Program-made: the position numbers and the translations under genes | Assembly: GCA_030427805.1 (NCBI GenBank) | Contig: JAUICP010000002.1 | Coordinates: 372,001-436,000 of the forward strand | From: Bdellovibrionia bacterium | Lineage (GTDB): Bacteria > Bdellovibrionota > Bdellovibrionia > Bdellovibrionales > JAGQZY01 | Reading direction: 5' to 3' | DNA length: 64,000 nt | Notes under the pieces: generated by a model | The model's database searches: none | What the model was told of the DNA's origin: nothing | The model's input: the letters and a program-made list of their open reading frames with translations, nothing else | Shown here: one piece after another, positions 1 to 7,460 of the stretch | Numbering within the stretch: position 1 is the first letter of the stretch | How the letters are laid out: each line of letters begins with the position of its first letter

Positions 1-67
1 CAAGGGCTTGGGGGCCACTGCAAAATAAGAAAACTAATGCCAAAAAATAAACGAGAGCCTTTGTCAT
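1..67 (-). CDS. N-terminus of an exported protein, cut by the window edge
   Basis: An ATG at 67 (reverse strand) opens a frame that stays open to base 1 and codes for 22 residues. They begin M-T-K-A-L, run through a hydrophobic stretch and reach F-C-S-G-P-Q-A. This looks like a signal peptide, or a lipoprotein signal if the Cys at residue 16 is used. An AAGGG sequence lies about four bases before the ATG. It starts 37 bases after the Spy-like gene on the same strand, so it is probably the fourth gene of the sigma-factor operon. Function cannot be told from so short a piece. Confidence 0.5.
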   Translation of the reverse strand, partial: MTKALVYFLALVFLFCSGPQAL

Positions 68-103
68 GCCCTTGAGGAGGTGCAATTTCAAATCCAAAAG
101 GAC

Positions 104-607
104 TTACTGATCTTCGATGACCTTTGGCTTTGCAAATGTCTTTTTTGAAGAGTCCTTTGTCGGATCACTTAACAGAGCTTTAAGCTTTTGATTGAGTTTA
201 TTTTGCAAAACAATGTACTGGGTCGTCTTTTTGGTTCCCAGTACTCCGTGTACGGCTTCGAGTTCACTGATTTGATTGGCCCTTAGTTGTCCCAAAGCCT
301 TTTTGTACTTTCCGTAAAGACTCTCTCTCTCCTTTTTAGACTGGGCCGACTCCATCGCTTTTAAAAAGGCTTGGATTTGGACTTTCAAATTATCGCGCTC
401 TTTAAAATTACTCAGAACTATTTGATTCAATTTCTTTTCTTCTTCGACGTTGAGCTTCAACTCTTCAGAAACTTTCCATAAAAAGAGTTTGTGAAAGCGC
501 TCTTCTCCTGAATTAGGAGCTGCATAAAGGTCGTTAATTATAAGAAGGAATCCAATGATTAAGAGACTTATTGGAAAGATGACAAGGCGAATCCCTCGAG
601 TATGCAA
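104..607 (-). CDS. Spy/CpxP-like periplasmic protein
   Basis: A 167-residue protein with one hydrophobic segment at about residues 8-29, acting as a signal peptide or membrane anchor. A highly charged, mainly helical body follows, rich in Lys, Glu and Leu. Size, position and helical character resemble the Spy/CpxP/heavy-metal-sensor group of periplasmic chaperones often coded beside ECF sigma factors. No LTxxQ motif is clearly visible, so the family call rests on architecture and context. The start is TTG with a GGGG ribosome site five bases upstream; no ATG precedes the hydrophobic segment. It follows the anti-sigma-like gene by 47 bases, with a hairpin between them. It probably acts in or feeds back on the envelope response run by that sigma factor. 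Confidence 0.6.
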   Translation of the reverse strand: MHTRGIRLVIFPISLLIIGFLLIINDLYAAPNSGEERFHKLFLWKVSEELKLNVEEEKKLNQIVLSNFKERDNLKVQIQAFLKAMESAQSKKERESLYGKYKKALGQLRANQISELEAVHGVLGTKKTTQYIVLQNKLNQKLKALLSDPTKDSSKKTFAKPKVIEDQ

Positions 608-611
608 TTTA

Positions 612-644
612 ACCCCACACTGTTGTTTATAACAGTTTAAGGGG
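612..644 (-). promoter_or_regulatory. Hairpin that can cover the ribosome site of the Spy-like gene
   Basis: Read on the reverse strand, CCCC (641-644) and ACTGTT (631-636) pair with AACAGT (619-624) and GGGG (613-616), with a six-base loop. The GGGG is the ribosome site of the TTG-start gene that begins at 607. The fold could therefore hold down translation of the third gene of the operon, or stabilise the upstream message. This is a reading of base pairing only. Confidence 0.35.
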
Positions 645-654
645 CCTCTAACAC

Positions 655-1248
655 TTACTCAAGAAGTTGATTCATAAGAGCTTTTGCTTGCGCATCGGAC
701 AATTGACCAAACTTTTGGGCAGCCAACTCACGAAGCATGTCCGTCTCGCTCTCAAAGCCAATACTTCGATGGCTTTCTTGGGCTGCTAATAAGATTTTTT
801 GCTCGGCTTCATTTTGCACGAGCTCTTTGAATTCGATTAGACCTTGGTCCTCTGACTTTTGCAGTTCTATTGATTTCAAGGCGAATACCCCAACGATCAC
901 GAAGGCAAGGGCTGTAAATCCCGTCCCAAAAAGAGGGCGAAACTTTTTAAACTTACTAATAAAAGGGCGCTCGTGAATGGGAGCACGGGGCTCGTCCATT
1001 TCGATATTTTCAATGGCCGCCATAATGGAATCGTGTTGATTTTGGTAATAATAACCATTCTCAGGCAGGTAGGAATCATCGCTCGCTTCTATTTCTGAGC
1101 GAAGCTCTTTATATTCATTCAATCTCTGTCTATCTTCTTGGGAATGACAAAGAAGAAACTTTAAATCTCTTTCTAATGATGGGGAGACCTCTCCCTCCAT
1201 AAATTCGATCCACCACTCATCTCTCGTTTCTTGATCAAATCGGTTCAT
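655..1248 (-). CDS. Membrane-anchored anti-sigma-like protein
   Basis: A 197-residue protein with an acidic cytoplasmic part (about 1-100), a single membrane segment at about 107-125, and a charged outer part of about 70 residues. Its start overlaps the stop of the ECF sigma gene by four bases (ATGA), the usual arrangement for a sigma factor and its anti-sigma factor. There is no H-x3-C-x2-C zinc motif, so it would not belong to the ZAS class; only one Cys (residue 34) occurs in the N-terminal part. It probably holds the sigma factor at the membrane until an envelope signal releases it. Role inferred from topology and coupling. Confidence 0.65.
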   Translation of the reverse strand: MNRFDQETRDEWWIEFMEGEVSPSLERDLKFLLCHSQEDRQRLNEYKELRSEIEASDDSYLPENGYYYQNQHDSIMAAIENIEMDEPRAPIHERPFISKFKKFRPLFGTGFTALAFVIVGVFALKSIELQKSEDQGLIEFKELVQNEAEQKILLAAQESHRSIGFESETDMLRELAAQKFGQLSDAQAKALMNQLLE

Positions 1249-1850
1249 TGCTCAACCTCCACTAACCTTCCTCTGACTTCAAAAAAATGACTCATCTCTT
1301 TCTCTGACCAAGTTTTCAATTGTTTATTCCTTTCGACTCTTTCTTTCAGCTTCATCAATGCATGCCGATAATTTGCTTTTGCCGTGTCGTAAGGACAATC
1401 CATGATCTTGGCAATTTCTTTAAAAGAAAGGTCTTCAAAAATTCGAAGTTTGAGCGCGGTTCGTTGTTTATCAGGAAGGCGATCCACTTCACTGCGAATC
1501 ATCTCACTGAGATCCTGGTGCATCAGATTGGAATCTAAATTACCAGCCACGCCTAAATGAACATCCTCAATATTCATAAAGTCGGAACTTTTATCGCGAA
1601 GTTTATTTTTGGCAGTATTCACCCCAATTTGAAAGAGCCAACTCTTAAAGGAAGAACGCCCTTCGAACGTATGGAGTTTTTTATAAGCTTTTATAAAGCT
1701 ATCTTGCACAATGTCCTCCGCAACACTCTGGTCCTTCGAAAATCGCATGACCAATCTCAACAGAGGCCGCTGATATCTGATTACTAATTCAGAAAACGCA
1801 GCTCTGTGCCCGGATTTGACGGCTTCGATAATTTCAATATCTGCCTTCAT
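1245..1850 (-). CDS. ECF-type RNA polymerase sigma factor
   Basis: A 201-residue sigma-70 family protein. Region 2 lies at about residues 15-85 with the typical A-E-D-I-V-Q-D-S-F core and a W-L-F-Q-I-G-V-N-T-A-K-N tail. Region 4 follows at about 115-175, with L-P-D-K-Q-R-T-A and the helix-turn-helix S-F-K-E-I-A-K-I-M-D. Regions 1 and 3 are missing, as expected for ECF factors. It directs RNA polymerase to a small stress regulon. It is the first gene of a leftward operon, overlaps the anti-sigma-like gene by four bases, and probably drives its own operon from the gap upstream. Start ATG at 1850 with GGGAGA just before it. Confidence 0.92.
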   Translation of the reverse strand: MKADIEIIEAVKSGHRAAFSELVIRYQRPLLRLVMRFSKDQSVAEDIVQDSFIKAYKKLHTFEGRSSFKSWLFQIGVNTAKNKLRDKSSDFMNIEDVHLGVAGNLDSNLMHQDLSEMIRSEVDRLPDKQRTALKLRIFEDLSFKEIAKIMDCPYDTAKANYRHALMKLKERVERNKQLKTWSEKEMSHFFEVRGRLVEVEQ

Positions 1851-2418
1851 TCTCCCAGACCCTTCCTTAGACTCCGGCTAGTGGACTTTTGGTTAATCAA
1901 ATCTAAAAAAAATGTGAAAAACCTTGTGGATCTTGCCACTAGCTTCCGCCTTTTGCCAAAAAAATTAATAATTTCAGAGGGTTGCAATCCAATCGTCTCA
2001 TCCTAAGACCCTCGACCCGGAAACACTTATATCACTGCGCTGCGTTATAGTCCAGGAAATAATGGATTTTTGGTGCCATTTTGGACCCCCTCAGATCCAA
2101 CATTAGTGGGAGTTACAAATTAGATGCCGTGATGATTATATTTTAAGCTTTAGGATATTTACTTATTTAAGAATTCAAGTTGCGATACAAGAGCTGTTCT
2201 TCCCTAAACATCTTCGGTTTCGCTTCCCCTGCTCAACCTCGAAGACAGTTTTACCCCGATTCCGTCAAAATCCAAATAGGCTTTTTCGAAACTTAGAAAT
2301 TGCTGTAGGAAATACCTCGCGAAAGGAATCAATTTTATTGAAGTAATAAGTTATTTTTAGGATTCGTTAGAATGCATTAGGACCTTGGGCCTAATCACAT
2401 TTTACACCTGGCTCGTTT
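1851..2418. other. 568-base gap between the sigma operon and the hydrolase
   Basis: I see no convincing gene here. The right-hand hydrolase gene ends at 2419 and the sigma gene starts at 1850, both leftward, so the gap should hold the sigma-operon promoter close to 1850 and the 3' untranslated end of the hydrolase message. Apart from the palindrome at 2377-2394 I found no repeat or strong terminator. Confidence 0.6.
2377..2394. repeat. TTAGGACC-type inverted repeat, copy 1
   Basis: TTAGGACC, two bases, then GGGCCTAA forms an 8-bp dyad with one mismatch, preceded by GCA. A closely similar dyad, with the same GCATTAGGACC left half, lies at 45521-45538. It could be a protein binding site or a chance palindrome; no run of T follows, so it is not an obvious terminator. 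Confidence 0.3.
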
Positions 2419-3384
2419 TTAGTCAGCAATGTGTTTTAAGATTTCAGTGGTTACCAAGTTCGGTTGTGTCTCCATCAAGAAGTGACCGCTTGGACCCGCA
2501 TCGCCAATTTCAACGACCTTCAAGGGCGTACCCGGCTTCATTCTTTGAGCTTGATCCTGTAAGACTTCCGGTTGAACCCACCCTTCATTTTTTCCATAGA
2601 TAAATAGTGTGGGTACTTCAATCAAAGTGGAGTAATGGTTTTGTAAAACCGACTGAGACTGATAGATACTTCTATAAAAGTTAAGGGCTGCGGTTAAGGA
2701 TCCTGGCTCCGAGAATATGGCTCGGTAATCGGCATCCTCTTGTGAGGAGCGATTGTAAGGAAAGAGCTTTAAAAACTGCGCGGAACCATTAAAGCGAAGA
2801 GCTGCCTCTGGAAGTAAGGGAATTGAAAAGAGTCGAATATAGGTTCGGAGCTGTAAAACATCTGGATTGGGAATCGATAGACAACTCATACTGTGCAAAC
2901 GATTGGGTCGAATCATTGCTGTTCCCCACGAAACAACACAACCGATATCGTGACCGACGAGGTGAAATTTTTGAAATCCCAGTCTATTACTTATAAGTAA
3001 TAGATCTTTAATAAAGTAATCGACTCTGTAGAACTTTGCCGACTCAGGACGCGCCCCAGGACTGTATCCCCGCATATCGAAAGCGAGAACTTTATAACCC
3101 TGACGGGCGGCTTCTCTGGCAAGTGGTTTCCACATAATTGAGCTGCCAGGAAATCCGTGCAGTAAAACAAGGGCCTGACCAGAGTTTCTCATTCCCCATA
3201 AACGGGCTTTAAAAGTGTATTGTCCAACTTGGATACGAGTTAAGCCATTTTTGATTTCTGGATAAAGAGGCAAAGCCTCAACTTCTGAAGAGTATGATTT
3301 CGAATAGTCGAGACTCAAAGCTGGAGTTTCGGCTCCGGCGACCTGAGTAAATATGAAAAAAAGAAAAATCAAAGCACTCTTCAT
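2419..3384 (-). CDS. Secreted alpha/beta hydrolase, epoxide-hydrolase/dehalogenase type
   Basis: A 321-residue protein with a signal peptide (about 1-18) followed by an alpha/beta-hydrolase fold. The oxyanion-hole motif H-G-F-P-G is at 76-80. The nucleophile elbow is G-H-D-I-G (144-148), so Asp146 replaces the usual Ser. The catalytic His is probably H301 in S-G-H-F. Asp as nucleophile is typical of epoxide hydrolases and haloalkane dehalogenases; the natural substrate is unknown. The leader predicts action outside the cytoplasm. The gene begins only 17 bases after the T-run of a terminator belonging to the upstream gene, so it is either expressed weakly by read-through or from a promoter inside that gene. 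Confidence 0.82.
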   Translation of the reverse strand: MKSALIFLFFIFTQVAGAETPALSLDYSKSYSSEVEALPLYPEIKNGLTRIQVGQYTFKARLWGMRNSGQALVLLHGFPGSSIMWKPLAREAARQGYKVLAFDMRGYSPGARPESAKFYRVDYFIKDLLLISNRLGFQKFHLVGHDIGCVVSWGTAMIRPNRLHSMSCLSIPNPDVLQLRTYIRLFSIPLLPEAALRFNGSAQFLKLFPYNRSSQEDADYRAIFSEPGSLTAALNFYRSIYQSQSVLQNHYSTLIEVPTLFIYGKNEGWVQPEVLQDQAQRMKPGTPLKVVEIGDAGPSGHFLMETQPNLVTTEILKHIAD

Positions 3385-3400
3385 ATCGAAATCCTAAGAG

Positions 3401-3431
3401 AAAAAAAAAGGCAGCACAAAGGCTGCCTTTT
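3401..3431 (-). terminator. Rho-independent terminator after the Cys-rich secreted protein
   Basis: On the reverse strand AAGGCAGC, a six-base loop and GCTGCCTT form an 8-bp stem, followed directly by a run of T. It lies 20 bases past the stop of the gene ending at 3452. Confidence 0.9.
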
Positions 3432-3451
3432 CATAGGTTCTAATTGCGAAA

Positions 3452-4084
3452 TTAGAAGTTACCAGCTTCAACAGCTTCACATAACCAAGTGTCACGTGAA
3501 TCAGTGTTTTGGTCAGAGTAGCTACCATTAAGCATAACTTTACAGTTACCTCTATTAGAGAACTCATAAGTAACCATGTCTCTTCCAGAAACGTAAGAAC
3601 AGAAAGCATCGTCTACGTTAGTGTTAGAGTAGTTACCGTTAACCATAAGTTTACAGTTACCTTTTCCAGAAAGTTGGAACTCAAGAGTTCCAGAATAATT
3701 AGAACCGCTAGAAGCAGGAGTACACCAAGGAATATAAACATAGAAAGAGTCAGAAGTTCTTCCAGAGTTACTGTGAACTTCCATGTTTACACGACAGTCA
3801 GCAGAAAGAGCAGAAAGCATTTTCTTGCTAAGAGTGTAAGACTGACCTTTAAGTTTATACTGCTTGATCACTTCGCCAGAAGTAGCAGTAATAGTGAAGT
3901 TGGAACATCTTTCAGGGATGTTAGTGAACTGTACAGACAAGTCACCGTTTCCAGCTTCGTTTAAAGTGATTTGGCTACCGCAATCATAAAGATTTACAGC
4001 GCGACCAAGTTGCTCAGAACCAGCAGAAGCCGTGTAAGTAACAACAAGAGCGAGAATTCCAACCAATACATTCATCAATTTCAT
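3452..4084 (-). CDS. Secreted Cys-rich protein with a duplicated domain
   Basis: The start is taken at the ATG at 4084, which has AAGGAGG seven bases upstream and begins a good signal peptide (about residues 1-21). A longer frame to 4150 has no such site. The mature protein has eight Cys (35, 60, 97, 121, 144, 162, 181, 202), suited to disulfide bonds in the periplasm or outside. The C-terminus carries two similar units of about 37 residues: G-N-C-K-L-M-V-N-G-N-Y-S at 142-153 and G-N-C-K-V-M-L-N-G-S-Y-S at 179-190. I do not recognise the family. The gene has its own strong ribosome site and terminator, suggesting single-gene, possibly high expression. Confidence 0.75.
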   Translation of the reverse strand: MKLMNVLVGILALVVTYTASAGSEQLGRAVNLYDCGSQITLNEAGNGDLSVQFTNIPERCSNFTITATSGEVIKQYKLKGQSYTLSKKMLSALSADCRVNMEVHSNSGRTSDSFYVYIPWCTPASSGSNYSGTLEFQLSGKGNCKLMVNGNYSNTNVDDAFCSYVSGRDMVTYEFSNRGNCKVMLNGSYSDQNTDSRDTWLCEAVEAGNF

Positions 4085-4224
4085 TAAGTTCCTCCTTAAG
4101 GGGGTTATAGGGCTGGGAGGAGAACTATTATGCATTGCGTTGCAACTCAATAGAGCAGTGGTCTTGGAAAATATTTATAGAGGTCTTTGAAACTTTTATA
4201 GCAAGGGGACGACATTAATGAATG

Positions 4225-4250
4225 AAAAAAGGAAGATTCAACAGAATCTG
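4225..4250 (-). terminator. Terminator at the end of the GGDEF/pgi operon
   Basis: On the reverse strand AGATTC, TGTT, GAATCT make a 6-bp stem followed by TCC and six T. It lies about 50 bases past the stop of the last FHA-GGDEF gene (4298). Confidence 0.6.
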
Positions 4251-4297
4251 TTTTCTAGGAGGCTCTCGAGCAGGCTCATTTCTTTCAATATTTATGG

Positions 4298-5209
4298 CTA
4301 CTTAGCAGTTACCTTATCGCGACCACCCTCTTTAGAGACAAAAAGGTGTTTATCGGCCCTTTGAAGTATTTTTTCGAAATCATCTTCGCCCGCCTGGTAT
4401 TCGGCGATCCCCGCGGAGATGGTTATGGGAATGTCGACACCACCAAAATGAAAGGGATGCTCCTTAATGGTCGCTCTCATTCTTTCGCCAATTTCCTTAG
4501 CTTTAGAAAGAGTCGCCCCATAGAGAGTGATTACAAATTCCTCGCCACCAAACCGTGCAAAGATATCATCAACCCGGATCAAATTGTTTTGAATGAGCGA
4601 GGCAATTTCTTTAAGAACATAATCACCTGCAAAATGTCTCTCTGGATGCTCATCGTTCACCTTTTTAAAGTGATCGATATCAAACATTAGAACACAAAAT
4701 GGAACATTGTTGTTCACAGCCTTGTCGAGCATCTCTGGCCCACGCTCGTTCATGGCCCTTTTGTTGAGAATTTCTGTAAGAGGGTCAATATAGGCCTGCT
4801 TAAATACCGAAGGCAGGTTTGAAGCCTCGACACTTCCCTTTTTATAGAACATAAAAACCGTAGAACCCATTTTAATGGTGCAGTTGTTTTCTAGGGGAAT
4901 GTGCACATCGGGTGCGATCGCCTCACGATCGATGTAAGTCTTGTTAGTTGAACGCATATCTCGTAGAGAAGCCCCTTTGGCCCCTACAACGAGTTCTGCG
5001 TGCCGTTTACTCATACTCGTATCATCAATCGAAATATCGCAATCGAGGCTTCGACCTATGATAAGGTTCTTCTCGAGTAAGAATTGTTCACCACGACGAG
5101 ATTTCGGCAGCCAAATCACCAGACTAGCTGGAGCATCAAAACGGGAGATCGACTTAGTCGTTTCCGTTTTAATTACTGTCTTTTCATCATCATCGAAGCC
5201 TGAACTCAC
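4298..5209 (-). CDS. FHA-GGDEF diguanylate cyclase (DgcB-like)
   Basis: A 303-residue cytoplasmic protein. An FHA phosphothreonine-binding domain (about 30-120) shows G-R-S, S-K-R-H-A and S-T-N-K-T. A GGDEF domain (about 140-300) has an intact G-G-E-E-F active site and an R-V-D-D inhibitory site five residues before it. It should make cyclic di-GMP with product inhibition, gated by binding a phosphoprotein. The N-terminal tail has D-E-K-T-V (Thr11), a possible phosphorylated ligand for its own or its partner's FHA domain. The same layout is known in Bdellovibrio DgcB, which is needed for prey invasion. Start is GTG. It is the last gene of a six-gene operon, 16 bases after its paralogue. Confidence 0.92.
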   Translation of the reverse strand: MSSGFDDDEKTVIKTETTKSISRFDAPASLVIWLPKSRRGEQFLLEKNLIIGRSLDCDISIDDTSMSKRHAELVVGAKGASLRDMRSTNKTYIDREAIAPDVHIPLENNCTIKMGSTVFMFYKKGSVEASNLPSVFKQAYIDPLTEILNKRAMNERGPEMLDKAVNNNVPFCVLMFDIDHFKKVNDEHPERHFAGDYVLKEIASLIQNNLIRVDDIFARFGGEEFVITLYGATLSKAKEIGERMRATIKEHPFHFGGVDIPITISAGIAEYQAGEDDFEKILQRADKHLFVSKEGGRDKVTAK

Positions 5210-5225
5210 TAAAACGTCTCTCTAG

Positions 5226-6173
5226 TTACAATACTGTTACTTGGTTTCTACCATTGTTCTTAGACTGATATAAAGCGGCGTCCGCTCGAGCAAATAACTC
5301 ATCCCAGGATTTCATATTGTCATTTTGTTGAGATACGCCGACAGATATGGTGATTGGAAGGTTTTGATTCTCATAAACAAAATCATGGTTTTCAATTCGC
5401 GCACGAATTCTCTCGCCGATTTCATCAGCCTGTTCAATAGTGCTTCCGAATAAAATAACGACAAACTCTTCGCCCCCGAAGCGTGCGAAGAAGTCGTCAC
5501 CACGAATCAATTCACTTGAGATAACTGCAGCGATCTCGGTCAGAACAAAATCTCCTGCAGCATGACTATAGTTATCATTAACCTTTTTAAAGAAATCGAT
5601 ATCAAATACGAGAAGGCTTAAAGGCACTTCAAGAAGTCGAGCGCGCTTAAATGCCTCGGGCCCCTTTTGCAAAAGGGCTCCCTTATTCCAAATATGGGTT
5701 AAAGGATCTTTCTCACTTTTTTGCTGAAGGCGCGCATTTGCCACCGCCTCAAGACTCCCCTCTTCGAGAAACTTGAAAAGAACATTTCCAATTTTTATTT
5801 GGTCATTATTCTTTAATTTAACGGGAGCAAAAGGAGCAATCGGGTCGCCGTTAACAATGGTTTTGTTAGTCGACTCTAAGTCAATTAGGTGAACTTCACC
5901 ATTGGTCACCGTGAGTTTAGAGTGAGACTTAGAAACACTCTTATCATCGACGAAAATGGCGGAAGTCATAGAACGACCTATGATCGTATCTTCACCATCA
6001 AGTGCCCACTGTCTACCGACAAAACCGGCCGGGCCCACAAGCATCACCAAGCTCGGAGGAATCTCAGATGCCTGAGACAGGCGCTCAGAAAATGTCCCAC
6101 CTTGAACAAGTGTTGTCTTGTCGTCTGTTCCTATGTCTTCGGTGACCTCACCGGTATTTTGTTTCTTAGACAA
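5226..6173 (-). CDS. FHA-GGDEF diguanylate cyclase (DgcB-like), second copy
   Basis: A 315-residue paralogue of the next gene leftward, with the same order: N-terminal tail, FHA domain (about 45-135; G-R-S, S-K-S-H, S-T-N-K-T), then GGDEF domain with G-G-E-E-F and an R-G-D-D inhibitory site five residues upstream. The tail contains T-D-D-K-T-T-L (Thr20/21), resembling the D-E-K-T-V of the sister protein. It should be an active, phospho-regulated diguanylate cyclase. Start is TTG, preceded by a GGAAGG-type ribosome site. It follows pgi by 52 bases. The tandem pair suggests duplication followed by specialisation, or a hetero-pair. Which copy, if either, is the orthologue of DgcB cannot be decided here. 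Confidence 0.92.
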   Translation of the reverse strand: MSKKQNTGEVTEDIGTDDKTTLVQGGTFSERLSQASEIPPSLVMLVGPAGFVGRQWALDGEDTIIGRSMTSAIFVDDKSVSKSHSKLTVTNGEVHLIDLESTNKTIVNGDPIAPFAPVKLKNNDQIKIGNVLFKFLEEGSLEAVANARLQQKSEKDPLTHIWNKGALLQKGPEAFKRARLLEVPLSLLVFDIDFFKKVNDNYSHAAGDFVLTEIAAVISSELIRGDDFFARFGGEEFVVILFGSTIEQADEIGERIRARIENHDFVYENQNLPITISVGVSQQNDNMKSWDELFARADAALYQSKNNGRNQVTVL

Positions 6174-6225
6174 AGCCTACCTTCCACTTACCTAAATTAT
6201 ATTCGGAATTGGTGCCAAGAGACAA

Positions 6226-7449
6226 CTAAGCCTTTAAAATTTGACGAGTTTTTGCCTTACTCAACTCGACGCCCGGCTGGTTAAAAGCATTAATACCTAA
6301 GCACTGGCCCAAACAGGCAACAGCGAGCATCTTGATTAAATAAAGTGCAGAAAGAGAGCCTGGATCCAATTGACTAGTAATAAGACCAATCGAAGGGATC
6401 TCTTCGTCCCAAAGAGATTCAATCGTTCCGCGAGCCTGAGCCTGAAAAAGTGTACCTAGACCACCATTAACCGGCAAAAAGTCATGGGAAAGGGAGGGAT
6501 TCATCAATCCTCTTCCTCCCGTTTCGCTCTGAGACACACGCACAAAAATTAGATGTTTGTCGCGAGATCCTTCAACCAGTTGTTGCAATACAGAATGCTG
6601 TGATGAAGCTCCTCGACAAAACATCGGAGTCGTCACATCCACAGCTCTTTTTCCAAATTTATTGGTTTTCTTGGCCAAAGACTCGGCCCAAAGCTGGCAC
6701 CACCACTCGCCAAACCGCTCCATACGATCGCGATAAAACCACAATTGAGAAATATGCTTCTTCTCTTCAAAGGACTGTAAACTAGAAGTTGCTATAAGCT
6801 CGCTACATTCATTATGTTTCAATGCCCACTCGTATCCCGCTTTTACCTGATCCCATTCAAATCCGTAGAAAGCGCAAGGGAAGTAACCAACGTTAGAAAA
6901 AAAGGAATAGCGTCCACCGAGGTCTTCAGGAATGCCAAATACTGGAATTTGTTTTTGCTCAGCCCATTGATTGAGATAATTGGGCTTAAGCTCCGTTATC
7001 ACCGTTGCATTTTTTGAAAGCTCAAGATCAGACGATTTTAAATAATCTGAAATGGTATCTGTAATAGTTAAAACTTCGGCCGTCGTTCCGCTTTTCGAAA
7101 TTATCAACCAGTGGATTTTCGCTGGATCTTTTATCTTCTGCCATTGGTACTCGAAGCCCAAAGGGTCCGAGTTGTCAAAAAACAAAACCTTCGACTCTGA
7201 ACCGCCCGTAAATAAAGCTTCTAAGAAAGCTCGAGAGCCTAGGGAACTGCCACCAACTCCCACAACCGCTAACTGGTCGTAGTTATCTCGAAGAAAACCG
7301 ACTCGATCCACAGCATCCTTGGAAACATCTCGCTCCAAAAAATTGAGAAAACCAATTTCTTTTGAAGCTTTAAGTTCCTCAATCGATTCAGCGACAAGTT
7401 CAACATGCCGACGTTCTTCGTTGTAATAATTGTGCGATACTTTCCACAT
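6226..7449 (-). CDS. pgi: Glucose-6-phosphate isomerase
   Basis: A 407-residue phosphoglucose isomerase converting glucose-6-phosphate and fructose-6-phosphate in glycolysis and gluconeogenesis. The sugar-phosphate loops are clear: G-V-G-G-S-S-L-G-S-R near residue 68 and I-S-K-S-G-T-T near 118. Further conserved parts are G-G-R-Y-S and, near the C-terminus, a Gln/Lys-rich end. It is shorter than the 550-residue enterobacterial enzyme and fits the compact PGI group. It sits inside an operon of signalling proteins, 11 bases after the phosphoesterase gene, so its expression is tied to theirs. Confidence 0.9.
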   Translation of the reverse strand: MWKVSHNYYNEERRHVELVAESIEELKASKEIGFLNFLERDVSKDAVDRVGFLRDNYDQLAVVGVGGSSLGSRAFLEALFTGGSESKVLFFDNSDPLGFEYQWQKIKDPAKIHWLIISKSGTTAEVLTITDTISDYLKSSDLELSKNATVITELKPNYLNQWAEQKQIPVFGIPEDLGGRYSFFSNVGYFPCAFYGFEWDQVKAGYEWALKHNECSELIATSSLQSFEEKKHISQLWFYRDRMERFGEWWCQLWAESLAKKTNKFGKRAVDVTTPMFCRGASSQHSVLQQLVEGSRDKHLIFVRVSQSETGGRGLMNPSLSHDFLPVNGGLGTLFQAQARGTIESLWDEEIPSIGLITSQLDPGSLSALYLIKMLAVACLGQCLGINAFNQPGVELSKAKTRQILKA

Positions 7450-7460
7450 AACCTATTAAC

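Noticed and set aside
3509-3964. 151-codon frame on the opposite strand of the Cys-rich secreted gene
   Set aside because: Composition is dominated by Arg, Val, Thr and Ser; the opposite frame has a signal peptide, strong ribosome site and repeats, so this is its mirror.
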